This document shows, piece after piece, positions 8,966 through 20,900 of a stretch of 64,000 nucleotides of DNA (position 1 is its first letter; each line of letters starts with the position of its first letter). The notes below the pieces were generated by a model, which was not told the DNA's origin, ran no database searches, and saw only the letters and a list, made by a program, of their open reading frames with translations. The translations under genes and the position numbers were made by a program. The stretch spans positions 1 to 64,000 of the IMG/VR virus record IMGVR_UViG_3300020442_002364, one strand, 5' to 3'. This DNA comes from a virus.

Positions 8966-9164
8966 AAAGAGCATCGAGCAGATTTCCTTCGATGTCATAG
9001 TCCCAACGCCCAGAGTTGGTACATACAAAATATCCAACAGGATTCTGATTTCCGTTTGGTGGATAATTCCATCCATAAGCAAGAATTTTTTCGTTATTTG
9101 CAAATGGTTCACCATCTTCACCTAGAAAAACTGCTAGATGTTCAGTTAAATTAGATACAATCAT
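8964..9164 (-). CDS. Small hypothetical protein (66 aa)
   Basis: I do not recognise a family. The protein is acidic with an aromatic core (YGWNYPP, GYFVCTNSGRWDYD). Its start overlaps the stop of the upstream TIGR02466-type oxygenase gene by ATGA, so the two are translationally coupled. A late-promoter variant lies in its last bases, so it closes one fibre/oxygenase unit before the next begins. Confidence 0.6.
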   Translation of the reverse strand: MIVSNLTEHLAVFLGEDGEPFANNEKILAYGWNYPPNGNQNPVGYFVCTNSGRWDYDIEGNLLDAL

Positions 9165-9766
9165 AGTTCTAAGTAAGTTAAGGATGTTTCATCACCAACT
9201 ATTCCTTTGATCCAAACATTAAAAGAGATTGATAGTCTGATACCATCAGTCTCGTTTGGTAAAGTATCGTGCTTTAAGTGACTTGGGAAAAGAAAGAGAT
9301 CTCCGCCCATAGGTTTTTGAATACTATTGGGAACGTTTAAAATATTTACCTTCTTAACATTTGGACGAATGGTTGAATTAATAGTGTCATAGAATCTTAA
9401 TGGAGCATAGTCCATCTCTCCTGGGTAATATACCCCAGAGATGAAAGAGTTACTATGATAATGAGTCCTTACATAAGAGGTAGGTTTTACTCCAACTCCC
9501 CACATAGTTACCATATATGGTTCAATATCTTTGAATTCATATACGTCGTTAACCATGTAACGAACACAATGCATAATATCATCCTGCAATTTATCAAAAG
9601 CAGGATCTTTATTTAAGTCTTTGATGAAGTAATTATCTTCCATTGCGAGATAATTTTCTTCATTGCATCTTTCTTCAAGAATTTCTGTCCATTTTTCATG
9701 TTCAGTCTCTAAGGAAAACTTGACTAATGGTTTTGCAAAGAGAGGTACGATTTCATTGAGATACAT
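9161..9766 (-). CDS. Putative 2OG-Fe(II) oxygenase, TIGR02466-like
   Basis: 201 aa, the usual size of the TIGR02466 family found in many marine phages. Visible signature: THYHSNSFISGVYY (residues 101-114, candidate iron ligand H102 or H104), the distal histidine in FPSHLKHDTLPNE (H163/H166), and R177 in GIRLSISFNVW as the 2-oxoglutarate anchor. The active-site pattern looks complete. The natural substrate of the family is unknown to me. The gene lies 18 bases downstream of the 337-aa LamG-like fibre gene and overlaps the 66-aa gene, repeating the fibre-then-oxygenase order seen at 7.3-8.9 kb. It is not a close copy of that PKHD enzyme, so the two were probably acquired independently. Confidence 0.88.
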   Translation of the reverse strand: MYLNEIVPLFAKPLVKFSLETEHEKWTEILEERCNEENYLAMEDNYFIKDLNKDPAFDKLQDDIMHCVRYMVNDVYEFKDIEPYMVTMWGVGVKPTSYVRTHYHSNSFISGVYYPGEMDYAPLRFYDTINSTIRPNVKKVNILNVPNSIQKPMGGDLFLFPSHLKHDTLPNETDGIRLSISFNVWIKGIVGDETSLTYLEL

Positions 9767-9784
9767 AAAAAAGCATCACTAAGT

Positions 9785-10798
9785 TTATGGATATGGAGTC
9801 TCAGGTGCGAGTCCAAATTTACTTGCACTAGCACTATATAGGTTAGCAATTTCCGTTGCTTCTAAAGGACGATTCCAGATTCTAATACTAGCACAGTGTC
9901 CCATAAATGAGGAGTTGGAACCATAGGCATGACCAGACAGCAATCTTCCAACGCTGCTGGTATTAGCACTACCGATATCAGTAGAGATAGTTCTCCTTCT
10001 GTTTTGATAACCGTTAACGTAAATGGAACTAAAGTAAGATCCTTGTCCACTTGAAGCGGATCTTGCATCCCAGCAGGCAACAATTTGACTCCATGTAGAT
10101 GCAGGAGCATATGGTCTCATGTTTGAATTGCTGATGTCATTTCCACAGCAACCTTGAGATGGAGCTCCGAGTCTAAAATAGAATGAGTTTGCATAATCCC
10201 AATAACCAACCCAGAACCAGTTAACATCATTAGGAGAGTCATTGCTTCTATTGTGAATTAGACCATTACCTTGGTTAAATCTTTGTGGTTTAATCCACCA
10301 TTCAATAGTTCCTTTGAGTTTGTTCCATCCGTTATTTGTTGGGAAAGGAATACCACTTCCACCTCCACTTCCATTGCTGTTGTTATAAACTGCTCCAAGG
10401 TTATCAACGTTCTGGAAACTCCAGTTACCTTGAGCACTAGTAATAGTTACGTTTCCAATTATATTTTGCTGATCAATCCAAGTATTTCCACTATAACCAG
10501 TTCCATTACCTAAAGTTGCATCCCAGTTTGCAACTAATCCATTTGTAGGAATATTTGTAGTATCTGGATCTTCATACGTAGGAACCCATCTAGTACCGTT
10601 ATAATACTCCATTGTATTCGTGGTTGTATTATAACGCATTTCTCCAGACGAAGAACTAGGTCTTTGAGCCGTAGTTCCCTTTGGCATCTTGAGAGTTGTG
10701 TTTGCTGCAGAGCAATCCAGACTAACTCCACTAGAGGTAGAAACGTAACCGCTACCCGCTAAATTGTTAAGTTGGTCTACTTTTAAAATACTTGCCAT
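9785..10798 (-). CDS. Small tail-fibre-like protein with LamG-like C-terminal domain (337 aa)
   Basis: The N-terminus (MASILKVDQLNNLAGSG) and the following MPKGTTAQRP / EMRYNTTTNTMEYYNGTRW module (about residues 38-70) are typical of small cyanophage fibres. From about 85 to 330 there is a LamG-like sandwich: GLVANWDA at its start, an IEWWIKPQRF strand, a SQIVACWD strand, and the closing IRIWNRPLEATEI motif that marks many LamG domains. A Cys-Cys pair lies at about residue 215. Probably a receptor-binding or adhesion fibre (inference). The stop is followed 18 bases later by the TIGR02466-type oxygenase gene. Related in layout but not closely in sequence to the 321-aa fibre. Confidence 0.8.
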   Translation of the reverse strand: MASILKVDQLNNLAGSGYVSTSSGVSLDCSAANTTLKMPKGTTAQRPSSSSGEMRYNTTTNTMEYYNGTRWVPTYEDPDTTNIPTNGLVANWDATLGNGTGYSGNTWIDQQNIIGNVTITSAQGNWSFQNVDNLGAVYNNSNGSGGGSGIPFPTNNGWNKLKGTIEWWIKPQRFNQGNGLIHNRSNDSPNDVNWFWVGYWDYANSFYFRLGAPSQGCCGNDISNSNMRPYAPASTWSQIVACWDARSASSGQGSYFSSIYVNGYQNRRRTISTDIGSANTSSVGRLLSGHAYGSNSSFMGHCASIRIWNRPLEATEIANLYSASASKFGLAPETPYP

Positions 10799-10800
10799 CG

Positions 10801-11079
10801 TTAGTCAGGTAACTCGTTAATAATTTCGGAAAAATCTAAAGCTTTATACTGTTCAATATCAAAGGGAGCTGGATTTGAATCTTTCCTTGATTTCACTTCA
10901 TTATAAAAAGCAGATTCTTCTTTACCTGGAATAACTCCAGAGTCAAGATCTTCCCATACTTTATGTAGCAAATCTACAGTATAATAATTTTGTGCTTTTT
11001 CAAAATACTTATTCATTTGGAGGTTTTTCTCCTCCATCCACCTATACAGGTCGGACTTTGATGTAGTTGGATATTCCAT
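10801..11079 (-). CDS. Hypothetical protein (92 aa)
   Basis: I chose the ATG at 11079, five bases after the stop of the fibrinogen-like gene. An in-frame TTG three codons earlier, overlapping that stop, is the alternative start. The protein is mixed-charge and mostly helical (SDLYRWMEEKNLQMNKYFEK), with an acidic C-terminus and no membrane segment. It looks like the accessory proteins often found between phage fibre genes, perhaps a chaperone or assembly helper, but no family is recognised. Confidence 0.65.
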   Translation of the reverse strand: MEYPTTSKSDLYRWMEEKNLQMNKYFEKAQNYYTVDLLHKVWEDLDSGVIPGKEESAFYNEVKSRKDSNPAPFDIEQYKALDFSEIINELPD

Positions 11080-11084
11080 AATTA

Positions 11085-11939
11085 TCAAGGTTTTGCATTA
11101 GTAGATACTAGGTAGTTGCTTCCAGTAGATCTTGTACCAGCATCGTCAAAGAGTAAGTCTTGGAGATTGTAATTATCAGGTGGATAACTACTCCAGAAAT
11201 ACAGGAAGGAATATGGTGTGTAGTTTCCGTTTGGTTCAGAATAAGTATTATTTCTCAACCACCATCTTCCACCATCTCCAGTTCTCCAGGTATTTGCTGG
11301 AACACCATTACCATAGTATTGTGGATTTCTCATTACATAACCAGTGTAGTTTCCTGCACTAGTGTTCCAAACTTTTCCTGGGCATTGGAAGTAACTTCTT
11401 AAGTTACCACCAGTTTGACCAAGTTGACCACGAACAAAGTTTACCATTGCTCTCCAATGATATGAAGATCTTGGATATACCAAGTCTAAACCAAGGGCAG
11501 TACCACTGTGATTATTTCTTGCATCATTGACACTACTACCACCAGTAATAGCATACATGTCAAATCCACCACCCTCTTCATCCATATCTACCCACATCTG
11601 AAGTGGTTGAGGCATAGATGGAGATTTGATCCAGTAATATCCAGATGTTTTTGTTGGATAATCTAATGCCAGTTGATATCCTGATGCAGCAGCGTTAGAT
11701 GAGCTAGAACCATCTGGAGCTCCAGTGAAGAGTGCGTGCCATGCACCACCTTCATAGAAAAGCAACTCTCTTGTGCTGCTGTTGTAGTACATAAATCCAT
11801 TGGCAGCTCCAGATGGATTTGATGTCAAAACAGGAACTCTAAGATTTCCGTCAATTTGTAATAGGTGTCCAGATGGGACTCTTACTGTATTGTTATACGT
11901 TGAGAATCCCTGGATATCGTGTACTGAAAGTGTGCTCAT
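11085..11939 (-). CDS. Tail-fibre-like protein with fibrinogen-like C-terminal domain (284 aa)
   Basis: Residues 1-75 resemble other fibres here (LRVPVLTSNPSGAANG, then MYYNSSTRELLFYEGGAW). From about residue 90 the sequence SGYYWI, then PQPLQMWVDMDEEGGGFDMY, matches the start of fibrinogen-C/FReD-like domains, whose hallmark is a YWI strand followed by a D-x-x-GGG-W/F turn. The C-terminal part is rich in W, Y and N (GGRWWLRNN, FLYFWSSYPP), as in lectin-like binding surfaces. It would sit at a fibre tip and bind a host glycan (inference). It lies three bases downstream of the 3190-aa fibre gene in the same direction. Confidence 0.72.
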   Translation of the reverse strand: MSTLSVHDIQGFSTYNNTVRVPSGHLLQIDGNLRVPVLTSNPSGAANGFMYYNSSTRELLFYEGGAWHALFTGAPDGSSSSNAAASGYQLALDYPTKTSGYYWIKSPSMPQPLQMWVDMDEEGGGFDMYAITGGSSVNDARNNHSGTALGLDLVYPRSSYHWRAMVNFVRGQLGQTGGNLRSYFQCPGKVWNTSAGNYTGYVMRNPQYYGNGVPANTWRTGDGGRWWLRNNTYSEPNGNYTPYSFLYFWSSYPPDNYNLQDLLFDDAGTRSTGSNYLVSTNAKP

Positions 11940-11942
11940 TTT

Positions 11943-14900
11943 TTAAATAATACTCCAGCTACCACCGTTAGCAATAGTGATCGTGTTTCCATTATTTATA
12001 GTGATAGGACCAGCGGTCATGCAGTTATCACTAGAAGAAACTGTGATGTTCTCTCCAATGGTTTGACGATTACGCTTGAATACGCCGTATGTGTCAATCC
12101 ACTGCTTATCACCTTCAGCGCGAAGAACAACGCTTCTTTGACCACTACTCAATCCGACTGAACTAGTGTTGATGTTCAGACCGTTTTGACCGCGAACCTC
12201 AACTCTGTAGTTGGTCTGATTTTGGTCGCCACCAGAGTAGAATGTCCAAGTACCGCCGTTACCATCAACAGAACCCATGCTGGTATCGTTATCAGATCTC
12301 CAGTAGAAGTTATCACCAGTTCTGAAATACGTGTGGGAGTTATTACCAAAGTAGAATCTTGGTTGACCACCAGCGTCGTTCAACCATACGTTTACACTAG
12401 AACCGAAGTATGGAAGACCTAATGCTTGATAACCATCAAGGAGATCAGCGTTCAAGTTTGTACATACTGTAGTAGAACTTACCGCGAGTGGTGAAGTACC
12501 AGTTGCAACTGTAGAAATAAGTCTGTTGTCAGTTTCAATTGCACCACCAACGGTTAGAGTTGAACCAGAACTAGTGCTAACACCACTGCCCTTGTTCATG
12601 AATATTCTGTTTGTTGCAGAGTAAATTGCTAAAGATGCACTGTCCTTAGCACCTTGGAATGTTGTAGTAAGAGCACCACTAGCATTAGCAAATCCTTTGA
12701 TAACAAACCAGGATTCGTTATTATCATCAGCACCCAACTGCCAACCCATATCGTTGTCAGTATCAGTAAAGGTCATGAAGGATGACGAACCATCAGCACC
12801 AAACGTAATTCTGCCGTATGATGCTCTACCGTCTCTAAAGTCCGCAAACAACGCAGAACTAGCACCCTGGCTGACAATCTCAAGAGGAGATCCTGGGTTA
12901 GAGTCTCCAATACCGATACGACCATTGCGGAAGTAAACGTTGTTGTAAGACAGATGTGTTCCATTCCAACCAAAGGAATTGCTATCATTACCAAAGCGGA
13001 TGAATCCTTGATTTCCGTTACCTTTGCCTTTGATAGATGCAGTGTTGGTTGTTACTTTACCGAAGGTAATACCATTACCATCACCAATGCTCAGTGCGCC
13101 TGTACCGTTGTTAGAGAAGATACCTTGGTCGGCATACAAGTCAGAAATATTGATGTCACCTGATCCAGTTCTTCTTACAAGTGTATTGTTTACATTGCTA
13201 GAGTTCTGGGTGTAACCATCAACATAGTGAGCGTCTAACTGTGATGATGCTCCATCGTTTCCTGCGTGCCAGATTGTATTACCATTAAAGGTAAAGTCAG
13301 CAGCATTGATTCTTAAAGTTCCCTGTCCGTTGGTAGCATTACCACCAGAGATGAAGAACTGAACATCGTAGTTAGCTGCCAGACCAGACGATCTGAAATC
13401 GATACTTGGTGTTGTAGTTACATTACCTTTACCAATCTGCAGTTTAGCACCTACAGGATTGTCAGTAAGACCGAAGATTTGACTAGAACCACTGCTAATC
13501 TCGTTAGAAGAAGTTACAGTCCACTTAGTTCCTGGGTTTGGACCAAAGATAGCGATGTTTGCATTAGTGTTAACACCGACAAATGTGATAGATCCAGTAA
13601 CTAATGAATAGATGTCTCCAGTTGGTCCTGTTTGTTCGGAAACTCCATTTGCATCAACTACGATAGAACCAATGTTATTGGTTGCGTTTGAATCTGAGTA
13701 GATAGTATATGTTCCACCATTATTGATGTTACCATTAGTTCCAGAATTTACATGATACTTTGGAATATACAAAGTGTATTTGTTTCCAGTGTCATGTACA
13801 TACAGATTCTCAAGGAAGATCTTTTCTCTACCTAATACTTCTGGTAAGAATGGATCACCAATAACACCAACTCCTCTTGTATCACCTAAGTTATACCCAG
13901 ATTGATACCAGAGACCTTCATAATTATCAAGTTTGTCCGCATTCAGTCCACCAGTTCTCGCTGGTTGACTTGGATCATTGAGGTTTGGACCATCATTGGC
14001 AGAGGACCACATCTTAGCCCAGTTGCCATATACATTACCAGATCCAGAGTTACCTCTAATGTAAAGGTTATTGTTAGTTGTAAATCCAAGTTGAGTCGCT
14101 GCATTTCCAGTAGCTTCTCTTCTGTAAGTTAGTACACCGTGAGTTGATCCACCATCATTAAGACCTGTTGCAGCATTGTTTCTAAGTGCAGCACTAATAC
14201 CAGCACCAGACGTGCTTGGTGTTGGGTTAGAACTTAACGCTGTAACATCATTAAAGACTCTGTTAGCGGTGTCAGCAGTACCAGAGATAGAAATGTTATA
14301 GGTGGTATTTGCCAGACGTGCTGGGTCAAGAGTACCATTTAACAGATTACCTGCATCTTCAAAGTAAGACAGTGAGTTACCATGGAGCAGGTCTGCATTG
14401 AGTTTAGATCCTGGACCCTGATCAATTGAGACTTCACCGTTAGTGGTAACAATAAATCCACCTTCAGATTGATTACCGATTGCTTGGTTGGCGACATCCT
14501 TGCGGAACTTGAATACACCATAGTTACCATAGATGGTGGCGCTTGGTGTTAAGTCGTTTCCTTTTCTGATGTCAATAGAAGCGTTACCATAAACTCTGTT
14601 TATAGTTCCTTTGTTTGCAGTAAGAACTGCACTAGTTCCAGCTCCCAGTTCTGCTGGAATAGTTACAGTAAAGTCAGCAGCGTATCCAGTACCAGAGTCA
14701 GTGATAGTTGCTGATGTAATAACTCCACCACTAACAACATAGTTAGCGCGAGCAACATTATCATCAGAACCAGTAATGCTACCACCACCAGTGTTAGATC
14801 CACCTTCTACTGGGAGGTTTTGGTAATTGCCATCAGTAAATCCTGTACCACCATTGGAGATGGTGATAGAGTCAATGTAAGAACTATCAGTGATAGAACC

Positions 14901-17900
14901 ACTGATAAGCATTGCGTCAGATGTTTCTGGTTTGAGTGATTGAATTACAAACTCATACGAAGAGTCACCTCTTAAGAATGTATTAGAGTTTGCAGCACCT
15001 CTAGCAGCAAGACGTTCTGGATCGATTGTACCAGCAACAATATTAGAAGCGTCAATATTGGTAGATGTTAACTGCGTCCAGTTAGCAGCGTTAGATGCAG
15101 AAGTATTGATTACTCTAGTGAGGTCAATAATTCTCTTTCTATTAACATTACCACTTGTCGTAGTGCTGTTAACTGACTGAATTGTAAATTCATTAACGTT
15201 AATTACGTTAATAGTATAGAATCCATCTGGAGCAGTTCCAGATGTAAAGTCTAAGTAGACAAGATCAGCGTTAGCAAGACCATGTGAGGTTTCTGTAATA
15301 CTAACGACATTGCTATTATTTTGAGAATATGTTCCAGTTCCTTCGTTGACTAAACCTTGATCTAAGATAAAGTCACCAGCGTCAAACTTAATATTGTTAG
15401 CAATGTCAATATCAACACGCCCCTCAATCTCAGGTGCGATAACTGCATTATTAGCAGTTGGAGATGCCTGTGGAGTTACTGTTGGTTGAGTGTAATATCC
15501 TTTACCAAAGTTAGTGATTGTTACTGCGGTAACTACACCGTTAGAAACGTTAGCGGTAGCAGCTGCCTGAACACCATTAACAGTATCATCTGGAGTGCTG
15601 ATGGTTAGACTGAAGTCTCCAGTATATCCACCGCCACCATTACTGATATTATACTTAAATACTCTACCATCATTATAACCAGTTACAGTTCCTCTAGCAG
15701 TTGTAGAACTACCGACGATAATATCACCATTGTTAAATGTGAATGCACTGTTAGGTTGGAATGCTAAGAATTGAGATTCTAAATCATTCTCCAAGATATA
15801 AGAAACTGCTGTTCCTTGAGTTGTAAATACTTGAGTTCCAGTTCCTTGTGTTGTTAAGTCAATAGCAGTGGGAACCTGAGCATTAGCTTCGGATACTGCT
15901 AACTGGATAGTGTTAGCATCTACAACATAAACATAATAAGTGTTACCTGTTGCAAGACCACCGATAGCTGCAGTTCCTTGTGTATAGATCAGTGCAGATC
16001 CAGTTGTTAAACCATGACCAGTAATAGTAATTTGATCATTACTGGTATTGATAGATCCTGGTGCAACGTTAAACGTCTCAGTTGAGGTTTCAATTGCAAT
16101 ATCACCTGCCTCAGCATCTTCAATTGCAAGACGAGCAGAAGTAGAAGCAACAGAGGTAATATTGAAAGGACGTAGAGCAGGAATCTGGTCAATATTGATC
16201 TTACCAGATGCGGTCAACTGAACCAGCGCAGAAGGAACAGCGTTGGTAGAGTATGGTTGGTTCAGATATGGACCAAGGTTGTTGGAGATATAATCCTTAA
16301 CTGATGCCTGAGTTGGAAGAATAGAGTCACTTGCAAATGCACCACCCAGGTTATCATCAGCAGAGAAACCTGTAATAGTGATGTTACCACCAACAATCTT
16401 AATGGAGGACAGTTCGGAGATACTAACAGTACCAACGAAACTAATAGCACCAGTTCTGTTGAAAATAGTAACGAAGTTACCAACCTTGAAGTCACCAAAC
16501 TCGTTAGTACCTGATGTATAAACCTGTCCGAATGATTGCTCTGCGGCTTCAAATGCGGTTCCGAGACCAACTCCACCATTCTGAGGAAGTGCAGCGTAGG
16601 TGTTACCAGAACCAGAGTATTCCCAAGTGTGAGAAGAAGAGTTGACAACAGAAGGTCTATGTAATTTGATCGTTCTGTTGACAAGACCAGAACTTAGGTT
16701 TCCAATAGAGTATGAATATTGTGTGTTAGTAGATGTCTCTGTCAGATCAAGAGACTGGTTAATTGTGATGTCTGCAACAATCTGAGTACCTGGAGAACCA
16801 CTAATTAACTCAGTTTCAAGAACAATAAATTCAATTGCAGTATTGGTATTTGTAAGACCGTCAAACTTGACGATATAATCTTCAATTGGAATGTTGGTTA
16901 ATGTTGTTCCACCAATTCTTAAGGTCTGTCTTCCAGTTGCAACTCCATTACCATCAACTTCGTTAGTAACACTCTGTACAGTACCGATATCAAAGGCATA
17001 TGGTTCTGCTCTGAAACCAGTTGCACGGAGAGCGAATGTACCAAAGTTAGATGCCGAGTTGGTAACAGAAGCGTAACCACCAGACTGACATACAATACCA
17101 TCTTGACAGAAGATAGCAAACACAGAAACTAACTGCGTATATCCATCGTTGGTAATATTGTATGCTGTACCACCGAAAGAGATAATCGTAAATGCCGATG
17201 CAACCATCGACTTACCTTGTGGATCAAACTTAGCAGTTATATTTCCTTGTCCATCTACCTTTAGACCTGGACGTGGTACGTTTGGTGTAGCAACCTTAGC
17301 ACCATCAATTTCACAACCAGAACCACCCAAGAAAGAGATCAGGGAGGAGTTCTGAATGTATGGAGATGCTTCGATAACAGGCAGGTCAAGGTTGTCAGAA
17401 AGCAGTGGGAAACTATATCCACCAGATCCCAACTCAGTAATCAATGGATCTGGATTAGTTACTGTTCCACTGTAAGCGGTAGAAGTGCTCAGTGTTGTGT
17501 CAAGAATCTGCCAATTGGTAGTAAGAGCAGCAACAACGTTAGCACATTCTGGTTGGACTGAATCAACAGTTACAGATCCATTTGCTACTGGAGTGATTTG
17601 ACTGAAAGATCCAGTTGCAAGGTCATTTCTAATTGCTTTAACTGCAAGTTCTTTTGCCTTTGCATATACAGTTCTAGAGAAGTCAACCTCATTTGCGATA
17701 AACTGGACTGCTCCACTGCTGATGTAAAGATTTGCTGCCTCTACAATTTTGGAGTTACCATTATATCTAAGATCAAATTGGAATGCTTTGAGGATTTTGA
17801 TGATATCATCAATACACTGTTGATCTCCCTCAGCATAAGTTCTTGTTACACCGTTTAAGTTACCAGGATTACCTGTGCTACCAATAGCAGTAGTTAAGAC

Positions 17901-20900
17901 TCCAAACAGAGTTGTGATAGTGGAAGCTACGTCCTGACATGCTGGACTTTGAATGTCCTGAGTAATACTGGTATCTTTTACCTGAGTATACCCACCAAGG
18001 TTATAGGTGGTGAATGCAGATGCGAAGGTCTCGTTACGCATTGCTGCAATAGCGAGATCTCTAGAATAATTGAATGCAATTACAGACTCATCTTCCTCAC
18101 CAGCAACATGAGCACCGTCAACATAATACTTGGCAGCATCATATACTTGATCGTTGCCACCGTAGGTAAGGTTATATGTAAGAGATTTTAAGAAGTCAAC
18201 AACGTCATCCTTACAGTTTTGAGTTCCTGTTGGGACTGTAAATGACTGCTCAGCAATCATTCTTTCAACTGCCATTTCGGCAATCATATCAGCATTAGCA
18301 AGAATCAAAGATGATGCGTCTGCATATCTATCAGCGTAAGGAAGACTTCCTGGAGTGATATGTGGAAGAGGTGTGAGATAAGTTACTGTTCCTGTCTCAC
18401 CATCATTACTGGAGTTTGGAAGAGTAATTGTAAATGTTCTGTGATCTGTTTGATCCGCAATTTGGTAACTAGCGGCACCAAGAGATCCACTAAAAGTAAA
18501 ATTATATGTCTGTAATGCATATCCAGCATGTCCAAGTGGGACAGTTACAGTACAAGTTGATCCAGAAACAGAGTAAGTACCAGCTCTGGTATTTCCTAAG
18601 ATAGTTGAATAATTTACACTATCAATAACAGGTTGAGTTCCTCTAGTTACCGAACTAGTATGGTGCGATTTTACAAAAGCATATGCTTCTTCTGCAATAT
18701 GATTTTGGTTTGCCCTGATAGCTTCGGCACCATCTCTAAATCTATCTGATACTGGTTCAGATTTAGTAAACACATATGGAGAGTTTCTCAGTGATGCAAG
18801 AACATAGTTGCTTGCTGAGATGGCAGTCTGATCTCCAGTTGGATCTAGAGAAGCATTGAATACTGAATAGTTACCTCTTACTGCAAATTGCAGAGAGTAT
18901 CCGTCAGGTCTCTCGATTCTATGTGTTACATACTTTCTACCATTCAGGTCTGCAATATTGTCAGAAATCGTCAGAGAACCTGTTGTTGACTTACTATCAG
19001 GTGCTTTGAGCGTAAATCTTACAGTATTACTTCCAACATCATAAACACCAAAACCAACACCTAAAGCTGTGTTTGCTGGAAGAGATGGATGTGAAGATCC
19101 AGTGCCGAAAGAATCAATATGATATGTCTTAGATACTGCTGTTCCAGAAGTAAAGTTGAACTTTAAACCAGCTTCTCCAAGAGAAGTTAAATTACCCCAA
19201 AGAGTACCTACTAAACTAGCATCAGTGCTGGTGATTGTTACTTGAATAGCATTTCCAGTTTGACTGTATGCGTAACTTGCAGCTCCACCAAAATCAATAG
19301 TGCTGGAAGTAAATCCATAGAGATTGACTTCTTGTCCAACTTCAAATGTATGGAAGTTACTGCCTGTAGAAGTTACTAAAACTCCATTGTAAGCTTGCTG
19401 TGTAGTTAACGAACAATCGATTGTAGCAACACTGACAAGATTGTTGGATAAATCAAATCTATGATCTCCTTTTCCTGCAGATGTGATATCAATCAGGATA
19501 GGATCATCAGCTCCAGATGCGTTTTTATTTGTAGCGTCAGCAGCGGAAGCTGCAAGAGCAATCCAATTATCGTTATACTTGTATGCATAATAACGAGTGT
19601 CATTGGTGAGTCCACCAATGTCACCAAGACTACTGGAACGATATTCTAATGGATCTCCAGATACAAGTCCATGCTTTTCAATGAAAATCTGATTGTTTTC
19701 TGGCATGATATTGCCAGAAGTTAGATAATGATATCCAGTAGAATTTCCTGTGATGTCTTTTCTTCCCTCTACCTCAGTAATCGTAGTAGAGTTTTCCCAA
19801 GTGTCATACAGTTCAATAGTGTTACTATCAACAGCTCTTACATAATAAATTGTGTTGTCGATGAGACCAGGGATAACTGTGTTTCCATCTCTATTGTAGA
19901 AGACAGCAGAACCAGTACGAAGTCTATGCCCTGGGATAGTAATTCTATCAGTTAGGAGATCTGGGATATTTGTAGAATCTGGAATAAACTGAAGAGTCTC
20001 TCTTTCAGAATCTACAGTATGTTGGAAAATCTGGTTAGAGATGGTTTCCAGTTCTGGTCTCAATGACTCAGTATCAGCAACCTCAAAACGTAAAGATACG
20101 CTTGGGTTATTAATATCAGTAATAATATTGGCAAAAGAAGCAGAATCGTAGAAGATACTTTCTGCCTGGTTGAATGTTGCTGTTGGTCCAGATGTAACTA
20201 GGATAGTTACAAATCCAGTTGCAGCTTGGGTAGCTCCAGTTCCAGTAAAGGTTACTGACTGAACTCTACCTTGAGTACCAGAAGATCCACCCTGTACATA
20301 GAAACCTACTCCAGGTGTAGCTGTAGTTCCTGTGTGGTTCGTGAAGGTAACCTTGAAAATGTTTTCACCACGGAATTGATCACCTGGAACAGCAGGAATT
20401 TGTCTTACTTCAGGTTCGTAGTAAAGTCTCTGCTTATCGTCAAATACGAATGCAAAATTCCAAGTGTGAATTACTTCACTTTGAGGATCACTAGCGTTTT
20501 GGAGAGCATCTCTGAATACAACTCCATTAACATAAGTTTCGTTAGACGCCTTGACCATGTGGCGGTCAGCGTTAATTGGTCTAACAACTACTCTACGAAG
20601 GTTGTCACCAATAAGAGAACAGTTTCTTGGGAGAGAGATTGGGTTATCTTCTAAGTATTCACCACCAGATACGATGATCGATACGTACTCATCAGTAGGA
20701 TCTGGAGTTGCTTTTTGTAATCCGTATGCAATTTGAGCAGCTTTTTTGATAGTAGCAACTGGTCTCGCTGCAGAGCGACCATCATTAGTGTCACTACCAA
20801 TAGTAGAAGATACGTATACACGACCACCTGTGTCGTTGGTGGCGACTTTATATACGAAGTCTGTAGTTGCAATACGTCTCGACTGATCACTCAGAGGAGG

